Assembly: GCA_003284215.1 (NCBI GenBank)
Contig: QBVW01000003.1
Coordinates: 62,001-126,000, forward strand
Direction: 5' to 3'
DNA from: SAR86 cluster bacterium AG-313-D11
GTDB lineage: Bacteria; Pseudomonadota; Gammaproteobacteria; Magnimaribacterales; D2472
DNA length: 64,000 nucleotides
Part shown: piece by piece, positions 35,600-45,319 of the stretch
How the letters are laid out: each line of letters opens with the position of its first letter
Position numbering within the stretch: the first letter of the stretch is position 1
Notes under the pieces: generated by a model
What the model saw: only the letters and a program-made list of their open reading frames with translations
Databases searched by the model: none
Told to the model about the DNA's origin: nothing
Position numbers and translations under genes: made by a program

Positions 35600-36472
35600 A
35601 TGGCTATAAATAAAGACATACATACCATTGATTTAATGCTTGGCATACCTGAGCAAGAAGATAGATCAGATTGGTATAAATTTATGGAACCATTGCTTCG
35701 TGATGAGGAGTCTAGGTCTATGTTTAAAATGCCTGCTCAATATATGTTTAAAGATATACCTGAAACCGGATCTCATGATGACTTTATCCAATTCACAATT
35801 GAGCAAATGGACAAATTTAATATCAATCAAGCAATGATAGGCTTTCATGAGAAATCAGAAGTAAAAATTGAGGCTGCAAAAAATCATGCAGATAGATTCT
35901 TTTTTGACCTCCCGGTGAACGCTAATATTGAAGATGAAGCTCAGAACATTAAAAGACATTATGAAACTTTTGGCATAAAAGCTGTCAGTGCATTTCCATC
36001 TGGCATGTACCCTCAAGTTGCAATCAATGATCCAAAGTGGCACCCAATATATGAGATGTGTGTTGAATTAGACATACCCTTTTTCTGCTGTGTTGGCGTT
36101 CCTGGACCAAGAATACCAATGGCACCTCAGAAAGTTGAGTTAATCGATGAAGTTTGTTGGTATTTTCCAGAATTAAAGTTTGTCATGCGTCATGGAGCTG
36201 AACCCTGGACAGCTCTTGCGTGTAAATTAATGCTCAAATATCCAAACTTGTATTACTCAACTAGCGCTTTCTCACCAAAACATTATCCCAAAGACATAAT
36301 AAATTTTGCAAATACGCGTGGAAAAAATAAAATTATGTATGCAGGATATTTTCCGATGGGCTTATCTTTAGATAAAATTTTTAGTGAAATGGATAACGTT
36401 CCTTTAAATGATGATGTTTGGCCATTGTTTTTAGGAGAGAATGCTAAGAGAGTCCTTAAATTAGATATATAA
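35600..36472 (+). CDS. Amidohydrolase_2 (ACMSD-like TIM-barrel) metal-dependent hydrolase
   Basis: The 290-residue protein matches amidohydrolase_2 proteins, with AVSAFPSGMYPQVAINDPKWHPIYEMC, DIPFFCCVGVPGP, FVMRHGAEPW with a metal-ligand type histidine, and a C-terminal FLGENAKRVLKL. The N-terminal HxH metal motif of canonical members is not obvious; it reads HTIDLMLG. The family includes decarboxylases and hydrolases of aromatic or ring-cleavage products. It is 26 bases before the Rieske oxygenase gene. The 99 bases before it contain AT-rich sequence with no clear promoter. Confidence 0.78.
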   Translation: MAINKDIHTIDLMLGIPEQEDRSDWYKFMEPLLRDEESRSMFKMPAQYMFKDIPETGSHDDFIQFTIEQMDKFNINQAMIGFHEKSEVKIEAAKNHADRFFFDLPVNANIEDEAQNIKRHYETFGIKAVSAFPSGMYPQVAINDPKWHPIYEMCVELDIPFFCCVGVPGPRIPMAPQKVELIDEVCWYFPELKFVMRHGAEPWTALACKLMLKYPNLYYSTSAFSPKHYPKDIINFANTRGKNKIMYAGYFPMGLSLDKIFSEMDNVPLNDDVWPLFLGENAKRVLKLDI

Positions 36473-36498
36473 TTAACAATCATTAAATACCACAAGCT

Positions 36499-37461
36499 AT
36501 GACAGAAAAACAAAGATACGCAATGTTACAAATTCCATTTGGTTGGTATGTCGTTGATTATTCTAATGAATTAAAACCAGGTGATGTAAAAGCTGTGCGT
36601 TATTTTGCGCAAGATCAAGTTTTGTTTAGAACTGAATCAGGCGAAGTCAGTATGCTTGATGCTTATTGTCCTCACTTAGGAGCGCATCTTGGTCACGGCG
36701 GAATAATTAATGGTGAGTGCATTGAATGCCCATTTCACGCATGGAGATGGAAGACAGATGGAAAAATTGGTGAAATCCCCTACGCAAAAAATATTCCCCC
36801 AAAAGCAAAAGAAACCAAAATATTTACATACCCAACAGTTGAAAAAAATAATCTTATATATGCTTGGTATCATCCAAGTGGTGAAGAGCCTCATTATGAA
36901 GTGGAAACCTATCCAGAAATTAGTGACCCTGAATGGGGCGATGAATTTGAAAAATTTGAATACCGTATTAAATGTCATATACAAGATATGGCCGAAAACG
37001 CTGTTGATGCTGCCCATTTTATGTATGTTCATGGCGTTGCTTCATATCCAGAGTTTGAGGTTACCTATAAAGATCAAAAAAGATTTTTTTATCAAAAAGC
37101 AGACATGGTTACCCCAAGAGGCACTGTGAAAGGAAAAATATCTGGGGCATCTAATGGGCCTGGTGATAACTTTACTAAATTCGAAGGCATCTGTGACACT
37201 CTTCTTTTGGGGTCTACTACGCCAACTGAAAATGAAGAAGTGATCACAAGATTTTCTTTTCTGCAGAAAAAAGTTAATGGAGAAGTTCCTACTGGTGGCG
37301 TTGGTGCTGCGATCATTGCAGATATAAACAAGCAAGTTAAAGAAGACATACCAGTTTGGGAAAATAAAAAATATTCTTCTAAGCCGGTGCTTTGTGACTC
37401 TGATGGTCCGATTGCTAAGTTTAGAAAGCATTTTGCAACTTTCTATGCAGATCAATCGTAG
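36499..37461 (+). CDS. Rieske oxygenase, KshA-like (3-ketosteroid 9-alpha-hydroxylase oxygenase-like)
   Basis: The 320-residue protein has a Rieske [2Fe-2S] site (Cys57-x-His59 and Cys77-x2-His80), and a mononuclear iron site in ENAVDAAHFMYVHG with Asn167, Asp170, His173 and His178. The layout and FHAWRW segment resemble KshA, which hydroxylates C9 of steroids. A partner reductase (KshB) was not found in the window. A terpenoid or other ring substrate is the main alternative. Confidence 0.82.
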   Translation: MTEKQRYAMLQIPFGWYVVDYSNELKPGDVKAVRYFAQDQVLFRTESGEVSMLDAYCPHLGAHLGHGGIINGECIECPFHAWRWKTDGKIGEIPYAKNIPPKAKETKIFTYPTVEKNNLIYAWYHPSGEEPHYEVETYPEISDPEWGDEFEKFEYRIKCHIQDMAENAVDAAHFMYVHGVASYPEFEVTYKDQKRFFYQKADMVTPRGTVKGKISGASNGPGDNFTKFEGICDTLLLGSTTPTENEEVITRFSFLQKKVNGEVPTGGVGAAIIADINKQVKEDIPVWENKKYSSKPVLCDSDGPIAKFRKHFATFYADQS

Positions 37462-37514
37462 TTGATAGTATTTAAATCAACAAAATATTAAGCTTATCGA
37501 AAGCCGCTATTAAA

Positions 37515-38006
37515 TTAATTTTTTAAGATAAATGAGATATTCTCCTCTAAAGTTATAGGAATAATAATACCTCCTTCAATTCGAGACTTAGGTGATTCCT
37601 CAATTCTGCCAATTTCCTCACCATATCTATAGAAGATTATTGTTGGTGTCTTTTTTATCTCTAATAATGTGCCTCTATTTAGGGGTTCATTCTTCTGATA
37701 GTTTAGGCCAATCAAAGAAATCATTTCAGGTTTCATATCAATATCTTCGAGAATTCTTAACAATTTTGGTATTTCTCTCGCACTGTCATGACACCAGGTA
37801 CCAAACAGAATTTTAAGACTGATACCATCAAGATCAAAAGTTTGATCTAAACTAAAAACTTGAGCATCAAGATAATTTTGATGAAATTGTTTGTTAGTAG
37901 AAAAAAGTTCGTTCTTGGTAATATCACCAACTAACAATGAGTGAGTTGAGCCAAAAACTTGGATGCTCATAAAGAGAACCAAGTATAGGTTTATGAATTT
38001 AATCAA
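37515..38006 (-). CDS. Exported thioredoxin-fold protein with a single active-site cysteine
   Basis: The 163-residue protein has an N-terminal signal peptide (about 1-20) and a thioredoxin-like fold with FGTWCHDSA (69-76) and the cis-proline segment KKTPTIIFY. The usual CxxC is reduced to Cys72, with Ser75 in place of the second cysteine, so it would not act as a normal disulfide oxidase. It follows the rubredoxin gene by 12 bases. Confidence 0.72.
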   Translation of the reverse strand: MIKFINLYLVLFMSIQVFGSTHSLLVGDITKNELFSTNKQFHQNYLDAQVFSLDQTFDLDGISLKILFGTWCHDSAREIPKLLRILEDIDMKPEMISLIGLNYQKNEPLNRGTLLEIKKTPTIIFYRYGEEIGRIEESPKSRIEGGIIIPITLEENISFILKN

Positions 38007-38018
38007 TATTATTAGGTC

Positions 38019-38189
38019 CTAAGAATCAATAGGCTCAAAATCAAACTTACTTACTCCACATTCTGGGCATACCCAGTCATCAGGAATGTCCTCCCATTTA
38101 GTTCCAGCAGGAATACCATCTTCGGGATCACCTAACTCCTCATCATAGATATGACCGCATATTACACATTCATACTTTCTATACTGCAT
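38019..38189 (-). CDS. Rubredoxin
   Basis: A 56-residue protein reads MQYRKYECVICGHIYDEELG, then DPEDGIPAGTKWEDIPDDW, then VCPECGVSKFDFEPIDS. The two CxxC pairs (Cys8/Cys11 and Cys41/Cys44) and the DPEDGIPAGT and VCPECG segments are diagnostic for a one-iron rubredoxin. Its ATG overlaps the MFS stop by 11 bases. Rubredoxins donate electrons to alkane hydroxylases, oxidases or peroxide-reducing enzymes; no obvious partner is adjacent. Confidence 0.95.
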   Translation of the reverse strand: MQYRKYECVICGHIYDEELGDPEDGIPAGTKWEDIPDDWVCPECGVSKFDFEPIDS

Positions 38190-39528
38190 TTTTACTTAAT
38201 TTTGATTTAATTTCTTCGTGATCTGCTCTTCCCAAAGAATGAGTAAAGAGTAGATATGCTGCTATAGAATAACTAATAATTGGTACGAATGTATAAATAT
38301 AGTAAATTGCCATTTTTGATGACTCCGTATTTGCTGTTCCAATAGATATATCAAATCCCCAATAAAGCTCCAAGACAAGATAAGGAAGAACTGCTGCCAG
38401 CGCAAATCCAACTTTCGTGAGAGTGGTTAAGAATGAAAAAACAGTTCCAGACATATTCTCTCCAACTTCTACAGCCAACTTATCAGAAACATCTGCAGTC
38501 ATGGCATTGATTAACGGAAGCGGACCAGAAAAAGATATGCCGTATAAGACTATGAATGATCCTACAGCAATTAATTTATATGTTGTCTCAAGATCTCTTA
38601 TAAACCAATACCCAATAAAGCCGGATATCAAGATTATCGTTGCATAAATGCATGATATACCTGCAGCAAAATGCTTTGAAGTTTTTAAGCTTAAATATCT
38701 CCATATCGCTAAGCCAAATACGCTCACAATATAATAAATAAGCATCAATCTTGACGAGTACTCAGGTAGCTCAACAACAACTTCCATCCAGATCAAATAC
38801 AAAGCTCCATTCAAACTCATGCAAAAAGCAATTAAAACTGCAGCAATTACAATTCTAATTAATATTGTATTTGAAAATAATTTCTTAAAATTTTTGAATG
38901 GATTATCTAAAGTCTTACGAGGGCTGGTCTCTAAAGAATCAGGTGTCTGTATAAGGGCATTCAGAGTAATTATTGGAATGCAAAATAGTACAAAAATACC
39001 AATAGCATTAACTTTTGCCTGTAGGGAAGGATCTGTTATTTCAACAAATGCTGGGATTGCAATAACTGAAAACATTCCTAGAAGTGCCATCAGTTCTCTT
39101 AGTGTTAGCAACTTAGTTCTATCGTCGTAATCAGGTGCTAAAAAAGTTGCCCAAGATAGCTGAGTGATACTGCTGAGAGTAAAAGCTGAGTAAAGCAAAA
39201 ACAATCCTACAAAAAAATAAATTGAGGAAGGTGATGACGTAGGGGGTAAAAAAATTAAAAAAGTAGCTATCATAAATATGGGAGCAGAAAGAAAAATCCA
39301 ATGTTTATGTTTGCCCCATCTAGATGGAAATTTATCTATTAAAAGCCCCATCACCGGATCGGTTAAAATATCAGTAAATCTTCCAAGAAAAAAAATAATA
39401 CCAACCAAGGAAAGACCTAAGCCTAAATCATCAGCATAAAAAGGTAAAATAAATATAAAAATTGGCATTCCAGCTGCAGAAGTTGGAAGATTTAGAGCAG
39501 AATATGACAGCCGCTGATAAAATTTCAT
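38179..39528 (-). CDS. MFS transporter, GPH (glycoside-pentoside-hexuronide) type
   Basis: The 449-residue membrane protein has about twelve hydrophobic segments. Its LGRFTDILTDPVMGLLIDKFPSRWGKHKHWI segment is typical of the GPH sugar:cation symporter family, with DPxxG and WGKHK motifs. GPH relatives in marine bacteria may carry substrates other than sugars. It lies 13 bases after the CBS gene and overlaps rubredoxin. Confidence 0.85.
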   Translation of the reverse strand: MKFYQRLSYSALNLPTSAAGMPIFIFILPFYADDLGLGLSLVGIIFFLGRFTDILTDPVMGLLIDKFPSRWGKHKHWIFLSAPIFMIATFLIFLPPTSSPSSIYFFVGLFLLYSAFTLSSITQLSWATFLAPDYDDRTKLLTLRELMALLGMFSVIAIPAFVEITDPSLQAKVNAIGIFVLFCIPIITLNALIQTPDSLETSPRKTLDNPFKNFKKLFSNTILIRIVIAAVLIAFCMSLNGALYLIWMEVVVELPEYSSRLMLIYYIVSVFGLAIWRYLSLKTSKHFAAGISCIYATIILISGFIGYWFIRDLETTYKLIAVGSFIVLYGISFSGPLPLINAMTADVSDKLAVEVGENMSGTVFSFLTTLTKVGFALAAVLPYLVLELYWGFDISIGTANTESSKMAIYYIYTFVPIISYSIAAYLLFTHSLGRADHEEIKSKLSKNAV

Positions 39529-39541
39529 ATTGTTAGAGTGC

Positions 39542-39952
39542 TTATGATTTAAAAACGTCTCTCATTGAAATAATGCCGACAAGATGCTCTCCAGAAAACA
39601 CCGGTAAATGTCGAATCTGGTTTTCAAGCATAATTTTTTTTGCTTCAGCGTTAGAAGTATCTGGACAAGTAAAAATTAATTTCTTGGTCATAACATCTTT
39701 GACAGTTTTAGATTCAAATGTTTTGGATCCTCCAGACAATGCATAAACAAAATCTCGCTCAGTTAATATACCAACAACAGATGATTTACACAGATGGTCG
39801 TCTGAACCACATTTAGATATCATCAGAGCTCCAATTTTATTTTTATTCATTAAAACAGCAGCTTCAAATAAATTTGAATCCTCAGAAATAGTAAAAATAT
39901 CCCAGTATTTTTGTTCATTTAGATGATCTTTAACTTTTTTCATAGTTTTCAA
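39542..39952 (-). CDS. Two-CBS-domain protein
   Basis: The 136-residue protein consists of two CBS motifs, with GALMISKCGSD..VVGILTERDFVYAL and IRHLPVFSGEHLVGIISMRDVFKS. CBS pairs bind adenine nucleotides or similar ligands and regulate partner proteins. It is the first gene of a leftward set with the MFS transporter, rubredoxin and thioredoxin-like protein, so it may sense energy state for that unit. Confidence 0.88.
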   Translation of the reverse strand: MKTMKKVKDHLNEQKYWDIFTISEDSNLFEAAVLMNKNKIGALMISKCGSDDHLCKSSVVGILTERDFVYALSGGSKTFESKTVKDVMTKKLIFTCPDTSNAEAKKIMLENQIRHLPVFSGEHLVGIISMRDVFKS

Positions 39953-40080
39953 GTAGGAAGCGGTAGCCTTGTAGTAATTATGTAAAAGATATTAACACCC
40001 AATCTATTTTCTTGGTATCATATTGTTAACTACGTATAAGATTTACGTACTTTTTTTAACATTTTAAACATTTGATCAAT

Positions 40081-40455
40081 ATGAAATCATTAAATTGCCT
40101 AATATTTATTCTTTTTGCATTTTTATTTGCCTTGCCTTCTCTTGCAGGCGATAAAGGCTATGTTGGAGAAGAAGGAACTGAAATTGAAGTAAATAGAGTG
40201 TCTAGTCCTTCTCCTGAATACCCTAGACGTGCTATTCGACTTGGAGTCGAGGGTTCAGTTCGATTAGAATTTGATGTAGATACTGATGGCTCAGTCCTCG
40301 ATCCATATGTGGTTGAGAGTAGCCCTGCAGGTGTTTTTGACAGAGCAGCAATTAAAGCGGTCAGAAAGTTTTTATATGAACCGCCAACTTACAATGGAAC
40401 TTCAGTCAAGGTAAATAACGTCCAAATTGATCTTACCTTTAAGCTAGCTAACTAA
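40081..40455 (+). CDS. Exported TonB C-terminal domain protein
   Basis: The ATG at 40081 gives 124 residues; a TTG at 40072 is less likely. A signal peptide ends near LPSLAG, so there is no stable inner-membrane anchor as in true TonB. The rest is a TonB_C domain: SPSPEYPRRAIRLGVEGSVRLEFDVDTDGSVLDPYVVESSPAGVFDRAAIKAVRKFLYEP. Stand-alone periplasmic domains of this type may help envelope processes rather than energise receptors. It is 29 bases before the hybrid kinase. Confidence 0.8.
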   Translation: MKSLNCLIFILFAFLFALPSLAGDKGYVGEEGTEIEVNRVSSPSPEYPRRAIRLGVEGSVRLEFDVDTDGSVLDPYVVESSPAGVFDRAAIKAVRKFLYEPPTYNGTSVKVNNVQIDLTFKLAN

Positions 40456-40484
40456 GCTCTATTTCGAATAAATACAGGTAAATT

Positions 40485-43463
40485 ATGCCTATAAGACTCC
40501 AGTTACTATTATTTGGGGTCATTGGTAATATTCTTGTCGCGGCCATCTTTATATTTTCATTTGGTTATAGAGAAAATATACAAGAAGACTCCTCGAATGA
40601 ATCACTTCTAACGCTTTATGAGTCTGCTTGGTATCAAACATATAATAAGTCTTTTGATGTTATGTCAAAATGGCTGCCGGTCACTGGTGAAAATGCATCA
40701 TTTTGGGATCCGGATTCAGAAATTTTTCTTGATGAAGTTGACTCCAGTAATAATTTCGTAAACCCATTACTTGATACTATCAGCGCAAATAGAATTGGAG
40801 ATGCGCAATATTTAATTGAACTATTTTTTGAAGAAGAACTAGACTATGGAAACTTAAGTTATGTGATGGCTTATTTTCCATCAGGTGAAAGAATTTATTG
40901 TGGTAGCGCCTTAGACCTCTTGGGTGTAGATCCTTGTTCACCTGCTGCAAGACCTGATTTTTTTAGCTTTCTTGATTCCTATCTTACAGAAGCCTCAACG
41001 AGACCAAGACAATCAATTGTAAAAATTAGAGATAAAAATGAAGAGCAAGCAGCCACACTTAACCAAGCTCTGTCATTTCCCGTAAAAGTAGAAGGTGAAA
41101 CACTAGCAATTGTTAGCTTAGGTGTTGATATACGAAAAGGTCTTGAGGTATTTGAGGATGAGTTTGAGGTAAGAACTGCAATTAATACCCAATCAGGTTT
41201 AATTTCACTAAATGACTATTATCAACAATTTGGTGATACAGAAGATGATTTATTTGATTTAGAAAACTTTAAGAAATTAACAGATAAGGCTGCTTCTTTT
41301 AAAGAGGAAAATGGATCTAGATATTCACAAAAAGATACTGAACTGGGCACTTCAGTTACCCTGCTTCAATTAAGTTCTTCTCTTTCTGCAGATGAAGCTC
41401 AACTGTATGTTTTTAAAGACGAAAGAGAAAATATTCTTAGGGCAGCTAATGTTTTAAATCTAACTTACATTGCAGCAATCTCTTTTGTAATTTTTATAAT
41501 CTCTTTAATTGCATTTATCACCACAAGAACATTTGGAGGAATCACAAAAGCTATTGAGGTGCTGGAAGGACTAACAAAAGGTGATCACACTCAAGAAATG
41601 CCAGTTAGAAAAGGTATCCTTGCCTCGGAGAGTGATGAGGTTGGCCAACTATCTACTGCCTTAAAATCATATAAATCGCATCTTGTTGAAATGGAATCCA
41701 TACGAGGAGAACAAGCTAAAAGAAGACATGAGAGAGATGAGGTAATTATTGAAAAGATGTCAGCACTAGCTGATCAATTAGATGGAAGTGCAAGAACATT
41801 AATTCTGAATGACATTAAAAAGATGAAAGATCTTGCTGATAACTCTGATAGAAACTCAAGTGAGGAAGCTTCAGTAGAACTCATGTTGGTAGCTTTCTCA
41901 AGAATGTCAGATGAAGTGAATGGTTTAATTGATGCTAGAACTGGTGAAATGGAAACTGCCCGAGATGAAGCAAGGGATGCAAGTGATCAAAAAACTAAAT
42001 TCTTTGCAAACATGAGTCATGAGCTTAGAACTCCTCTCAATGCAATTCTGGGATATGGAGAAATGCTTTATGAGGATTGTGAGGACCTTGGTTATGATGA
42101 TTTATTACCAGATTTAAAGAAAATTACCTCCTCTGGATCGCATCTATTATCACTAATCAATAATATTTTAGATTTATCTAAAATTGAAGCCGGAAAAATG
42201 GAATTATTTATCACTAGTTTTGAAATTGAAAATATGATTCAAACTATAAAAGATGTTTCAGAACCATTGGCGGCTAAGAATGATAATGGTTTTGTTATCA
42301 ACCTCGATGGTGCTATGGGCTCAATGTCACAAGATGAAACAAAACTAAGACAATGTCTTACAAATTTTTTAAGTAATGGATTTAAATTTACAAAAAATGG
42401 AACCGTTACTCTTGATGTTAAGTCACGACTAGATGGGGATACTGAATTTATAGACTTTGCTGTAATTGATACTGGCGCAGGAATGAGCGCTGAAGGAGTC
42501 GCAAAAGTTTTCGAGGAATATACTCAAGCTGAGCGATCAACGTCTGCTAATTATGGTGGTACTGGATTAGGGTTACCTATTTCTAAAAAGTTTGCAGAAA
42601 TGATGGGTGGCGATGTTGTTGTTACTAGTGAAGAAGGTGCTGGCTCTGTATTTACTCTCTCAGTACCTAGGGAATGTCCCGAATATAATGAAGATGAAGT
42701 TGATAGCAACGTTATCAATTTAGATGCTGATGATAATCTTGTGGTTCTAGTTGACGATGATGTCGCTATGCATGATCTGATTAAAAGAACAATTTCTAAA
42801 CTGAATTTAACTCTTATTGGCGCGACGAATAGTGAAAAAGGAATGGAGTTAATTAGAGAGGTTAAGCCTAAATTAATTCTTCTGGATGTCTTAATGCCTG
42901 GAAGAGATGGATGGTCATTGCTTAAAGAATGTAAGACCGACACAGAGCTTAAAGACATTCCAGTTATTATGATCAGTCAATTAAATCAATCCAATCTTGC
43001 AGCCTCTCTCGGTGCAAATGATTATTTAACAAAACCCATCGACAGAACTCATTTTGTAAATACAATTCAAAGACTTCTTGGAACAGGAGGAAAAGATCAA
43101 AAAGTTCTTGTCATTGATGATGATAAAGATGTACGGGAGTTACTCTCAAGACTCCTCAAAGATGCCGGCTATAGGCCTATTGATGCCAGAGATGGAAAAG
43201 AAGGTTTGGAGCGAACAAAAGATGAGCCTGCTTTGATTATTTTAGATCTTGAAATGCCCCGCATGGATGGTTTTGAATTTCTTGATAATTATATAAAGGA
43301 TGTTTCCGAAGAAAAAAGAGCGCCTGTACTAGTTTTTTCTGGAAAAGATTTAACAGATGTTCAAGAAGATCTTTTAAAAGAACGAGTGGTGGGTTTAGTT
43401 AAAAAAGATGATGTATCTATGGATAATCTTTCCAAGATGATACAAGGAATAGTTCAAAAATAA
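40485..43463 (+). CDS. Hybrid sensor histidine kinase with two receiver domains
   Basis: The 992-residue protein has TM1 near the N-terminus (about 7-25), a periplasmic sensor region, TM2 (about 326-346), HAMP, coiled coil, a HisKA domain with H-box NMSHELRTPLNAILGYGEML (His near 513), and a HATPase domain with DTGAGM and GGTGLGLPIS. REC1 starts near 752 (VVLVDDD, LLDVLMPGRDG) and REC2 near 872 (VLVIDDD, ILDLEMPRMDG). It is likely the input of the signalling block with the response regulator and DHp-REC-GGDEF genes that converge on it. The signal is unknown. Confidence 0.92.
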   Translation: MPIRLQLLLFGVIGNILVAAIFIFSFGYRENIQEDSSNESLLTLYESAWYQTYNKSFDVMSKWLPVTGENASFWDPDSEIFLDEVDSSNNFVNPLLDTISANRIGDAQYLIELFFEEELDYGNLSYVMAYFPSGERIYCGSALDLLGVDPCSPAARPDFFSFLDSYLTEASTRPRQSIVKIRDKNEEQAATLNQALSFPVKVEGETLAIVSLGVDIRKGLEVFEDEFEVRTAINTQSGLISLNDYYQQFGDTEDDLFDLENFKKLTDKAASFKEENGSRYSQKDTELGTSVTLLQLSSSLSADEAQLYVFKDERENILRAANVLNLTYIAAISFVIFIISLIAFITTRTFGGITKAIEVLEGLTKGDHTQEMPVRKGILASESDEVGQLSTALKSYKSHLVEMESIRGEQAKRRHERDEVIIEKMSALADQLDGSARTLILNDIKKMKDLADNSDRNSSEEASVELMLVAFSRMSDEVNGLIDARTGEMETARDEARDASDQKTKFFANMSHELRTPLNAILGYGEMLYEDCEDLGYDDLLPDLKKITSSGSHLLSLINNILDLSKIEAGKMELFITSFEIENMIQTIKDVSEPLAAKNDNGFVINLDGAMGSMSQDETKLRQCLTNFLSNGFKFTKNGTVTLDVKSRLDGDTEFIDFAVIDTGAGMSAEGVAKVFEEYTQAERSTSANYGGTGLGLPISKKFAEMMGGDVVVTSEEGAGSVFTLSVPRECPEYNEDEVDSNVINLDADDNLVVLVDDDVAMHDLIKRTISKLNLTLIGATNSEKGMELIREVKPKLILLDVLMPGRDGWSLLKECKTDTELKDIPVIMISQLNQSNLAASLGANDYLTKPIDRTHFVNTIQRLLGTGGKDQKVLVIDDDKDVRELLSRLLKDAGYRPIDARDGKEGLERTKDEPALIILDLEMPRMDGFEFLDNYIKDVSEEKRAPVLVFSGKDLTDVQEDLLKERVVGLVKKDDVSMDNLSKMIQGIVQK

Positions 43464-43466
43464 CTG

Positions 43467-43829
43467 CTAATTAAGCAGGGCTTCTATCTTTTCTAGCAAT
43501 CTCTTGAAATCGACTGGCTTAGTATCAAAATCATCTGCGCCACACTCTAATGCTTTCTGTTTATCTGATTCTAATGCATGCGCTGTCAGAGCAATAATGG
43601 GAATAGAGTTGATAGAATCATCAGCTTTGGCTTGAATTGTTGCTTCCCAACCATCAAGAATTGGCAGTCCCATATCCATTAAGACTATATCAGGTGAATC
43701 ATTTCTCATCATATCCAAACCAGCTTGACCGTCAAATGCCATAATAATGTCATAACCCCTTCTGGTTAATCGCCTTGAGAGCATGTCACGATTCATTTCA
43801 TTATCTTCAACATATAGTATCTTTGCCAT
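43467..43829 (-). CDS. Single-domain response regulator (DivK/CheY-like)
   Basis: The 120-residue protein is a lone receiver domain: ILYVEDNEMNRDMLSRRL, phosphoacceptor Asp in VLMDMGLPILDGWEA, IALTAHAL and the conserved Lys in DTKPVDF. With no output domain it acts by binding partners or passing phosphate. Its start overlaps the stop of the DHp-REC-GGDEF gene by one base, so the two are coupled. Confidence 0.92.
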   Translation of the reverse strand: MAKILYVEDNEMNRDMLSRRLTRRGYDIIMAFDGQAGLDMMRNDSPDIVLMDMGLPILDGWEATIQAKADDSINSIPIIALTAHALESDKQKALECGADDFDTKPVDFKRLLEKIEALLN

Positions 43830-45316
43830 TATTGGTCTCCTACTAATTCAGTATCTATCAATTTAAATCTATTTCTACCTGATTTCTTTGCCTCATAAAG
43901 GCGCTCATCAGCTTTGTTAGTTAGGTCAGCAGAGGTTTCTGTTTCTGTAGAAAATGCAACGCCGCCACTTGAAGTAATTTTAATATCAATACCATCAAAG
44001 TGAACAGTATTATTATTTATTTTTATGATTAATTTTTTACAAAATTCAGCTGCCTGATCTTGATTCAAATATAAAATTGCCAAAAACTCCTCGCCACCGA
44101 TTCGACCAACAACATTTGGAGAGGTAATTTCCGTTTCTAGTAATTTAGCAAATTCAATCAATACGGCATCGCCACCTGCATGCCCATAGGTATCATTCAC
44201 TTGTTTGAAAAAATCAATATCGAACATAATTGTTGTAAATTGTCTTTCTTGCGACTCATTAGCCTTGTCCATTGCCTCATCCAAGGCTTCAAAAACAACA
44301 CGGCGATTAAAAATTCCAGTAAGTTGATCTGTGGTTGCTTGAATATGAAGCTCATTAACAAGCTCTTTTTCTCTTTCTCTCCAAAACTTTCTTTCCAATG
44401 CAGCTACTACCTTTGCCAATAGGATTGTTCCATTGATGGGTTTAGGGAGATAATCTTGGGCTCCAAGCTGAATACACTTAGATATGCTATCAACATCATT
44501 AAAAGCTGAAACCATAATCACCGGAAGTGATTCAGCGTTATGCTCTTTTCTAAAGGTTTTCAGCAACTCTAGTCCATTAATATCTGGCAAAATTACATCT
44601 AGAAGAATTAAATCGGGAGTCTTTTTAAATACTTCTTCTAAAGCTGTTGTTCCATCATATGCAGTTCTACAGCTCAAGCCTTGCATGGATAGACGTCTTT
44701 GAAGAACTTCACAGTTCGTCACGTTATCGTCAACAATCAAAATATCTGACTCCTTAATATCATCATCAAGTGATATTGAGTACTCTATGTCTCCCAGTGA
44801 CTTAAATAATGATTCTGCTGATTCTAGTTGATTGGATACATTATCATTATTAGGATCTATTGCTTCTCCTCTAATGTAGTCAACAAATACCTCAATAGCT
44901 TTTTCAGTCTCTCTGGCTAAATTGATAATTTGTTGAAAGTCCTCAATGGCAGATTCCTCCAAATCATCTTCATAATCTTCCATCAAGATTTCACTGTAGC
45001 CAATAATTGCATTAAGTGGTGTTCTTAAATTGTGACGTAGTTCTGAATATTCTTCTGGAGTTTTTTTGGTATCTTCTGCGTTTGCTCCAGTATTTTGAAC
45101 AAATGCTACTTCGTATTGCTCAATCAAATGAGTGCAGGATGATTTAATTTGAGCTATTTCATCATCAGATACCAACTCAGCATCATTGAGAAATTTCTCA
45201 ACAATATCAACATAATCAAAGATAGCATTTGCTGGCGTTATAAAATCTTGTTTGATTTGAGTAAGAACGATTTCTTCGGCGCCCTTAGAAGTATCCTTGG
45301 GAGTAAGCTTATCCAT
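43829..45316 (-). CDS. Diguanylate cyclase with DHp and receiver domains (DHp-REC-GGDEF)
   Basis: The 495-residue protein has a HisKA-like dimerisation helix pair with ELRHNLRTPLNAIIGYSEILMEDYE (about 90-118) but no HATPase domain. A receiver domain follows (ILIVDDNVTNCEVLQRRL, LLDVILPDINGLEL) and then a GGDEF domain with RIGGEEF near residue 405, an active-type signature. No RxxD inhibitory site is seen before it. It should make cyclic di-GMP, controlled by phosphorylation of the receiver or by phosphotransfer to the DHp histidine. Its neighbours are an EAL gene and a lone receiver. Confidence 0.9.
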   Translation of the reverse strand: MDKLTPKDTSKGAEEIVLTQIKQDFITPANAIFDYVDIVEKFLNDAELVSDDEIAQIKSSCTHLIEQYEVAFVQNTGANAEDTKKTPEEYSELRHNLRTPLNAIIGYSEILMEDYEDDLEESAIEDFQQIINLARETEKAIEVFVDYIRGEAIDPNNDNVSNQLESAESLFKSLGDIEYSISLDDDIKESDILIVDDNVTNCEVLQRRLSMQGLSCRTAYDGTTALEEVFKKTPDLILLDVILPDINGLELLKTFRKEHNAESLPVIMVSAFNDVDSISKCIQLGAQDYLPKPINGTILLAKVVAALERKFWREREKELVNELHIQATTDQLTGIFNRRVVFEALDEAMDKANESQERQFTTIMFDIDFFKQVNDTYGHAGGDAVLIEFAKLLETEITSPNVVGRIGGEEFLAILYLNQDQAAEFCKKLIIKINNNTVHFDGIDIKITSSGGVAFSTETETSADLTNKADERLYEAKKSGRNRFKLIDTELVGDQ

Positions 45317-45319
45317 AAT

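Noticed and set aside
36676-37455. Long open frames antisense to the Rieske oxygenase gene
   Set aside because: Their translations have no recognisable motif, and the opposite strand encodes an intact Rieske protein with all metal ligands.
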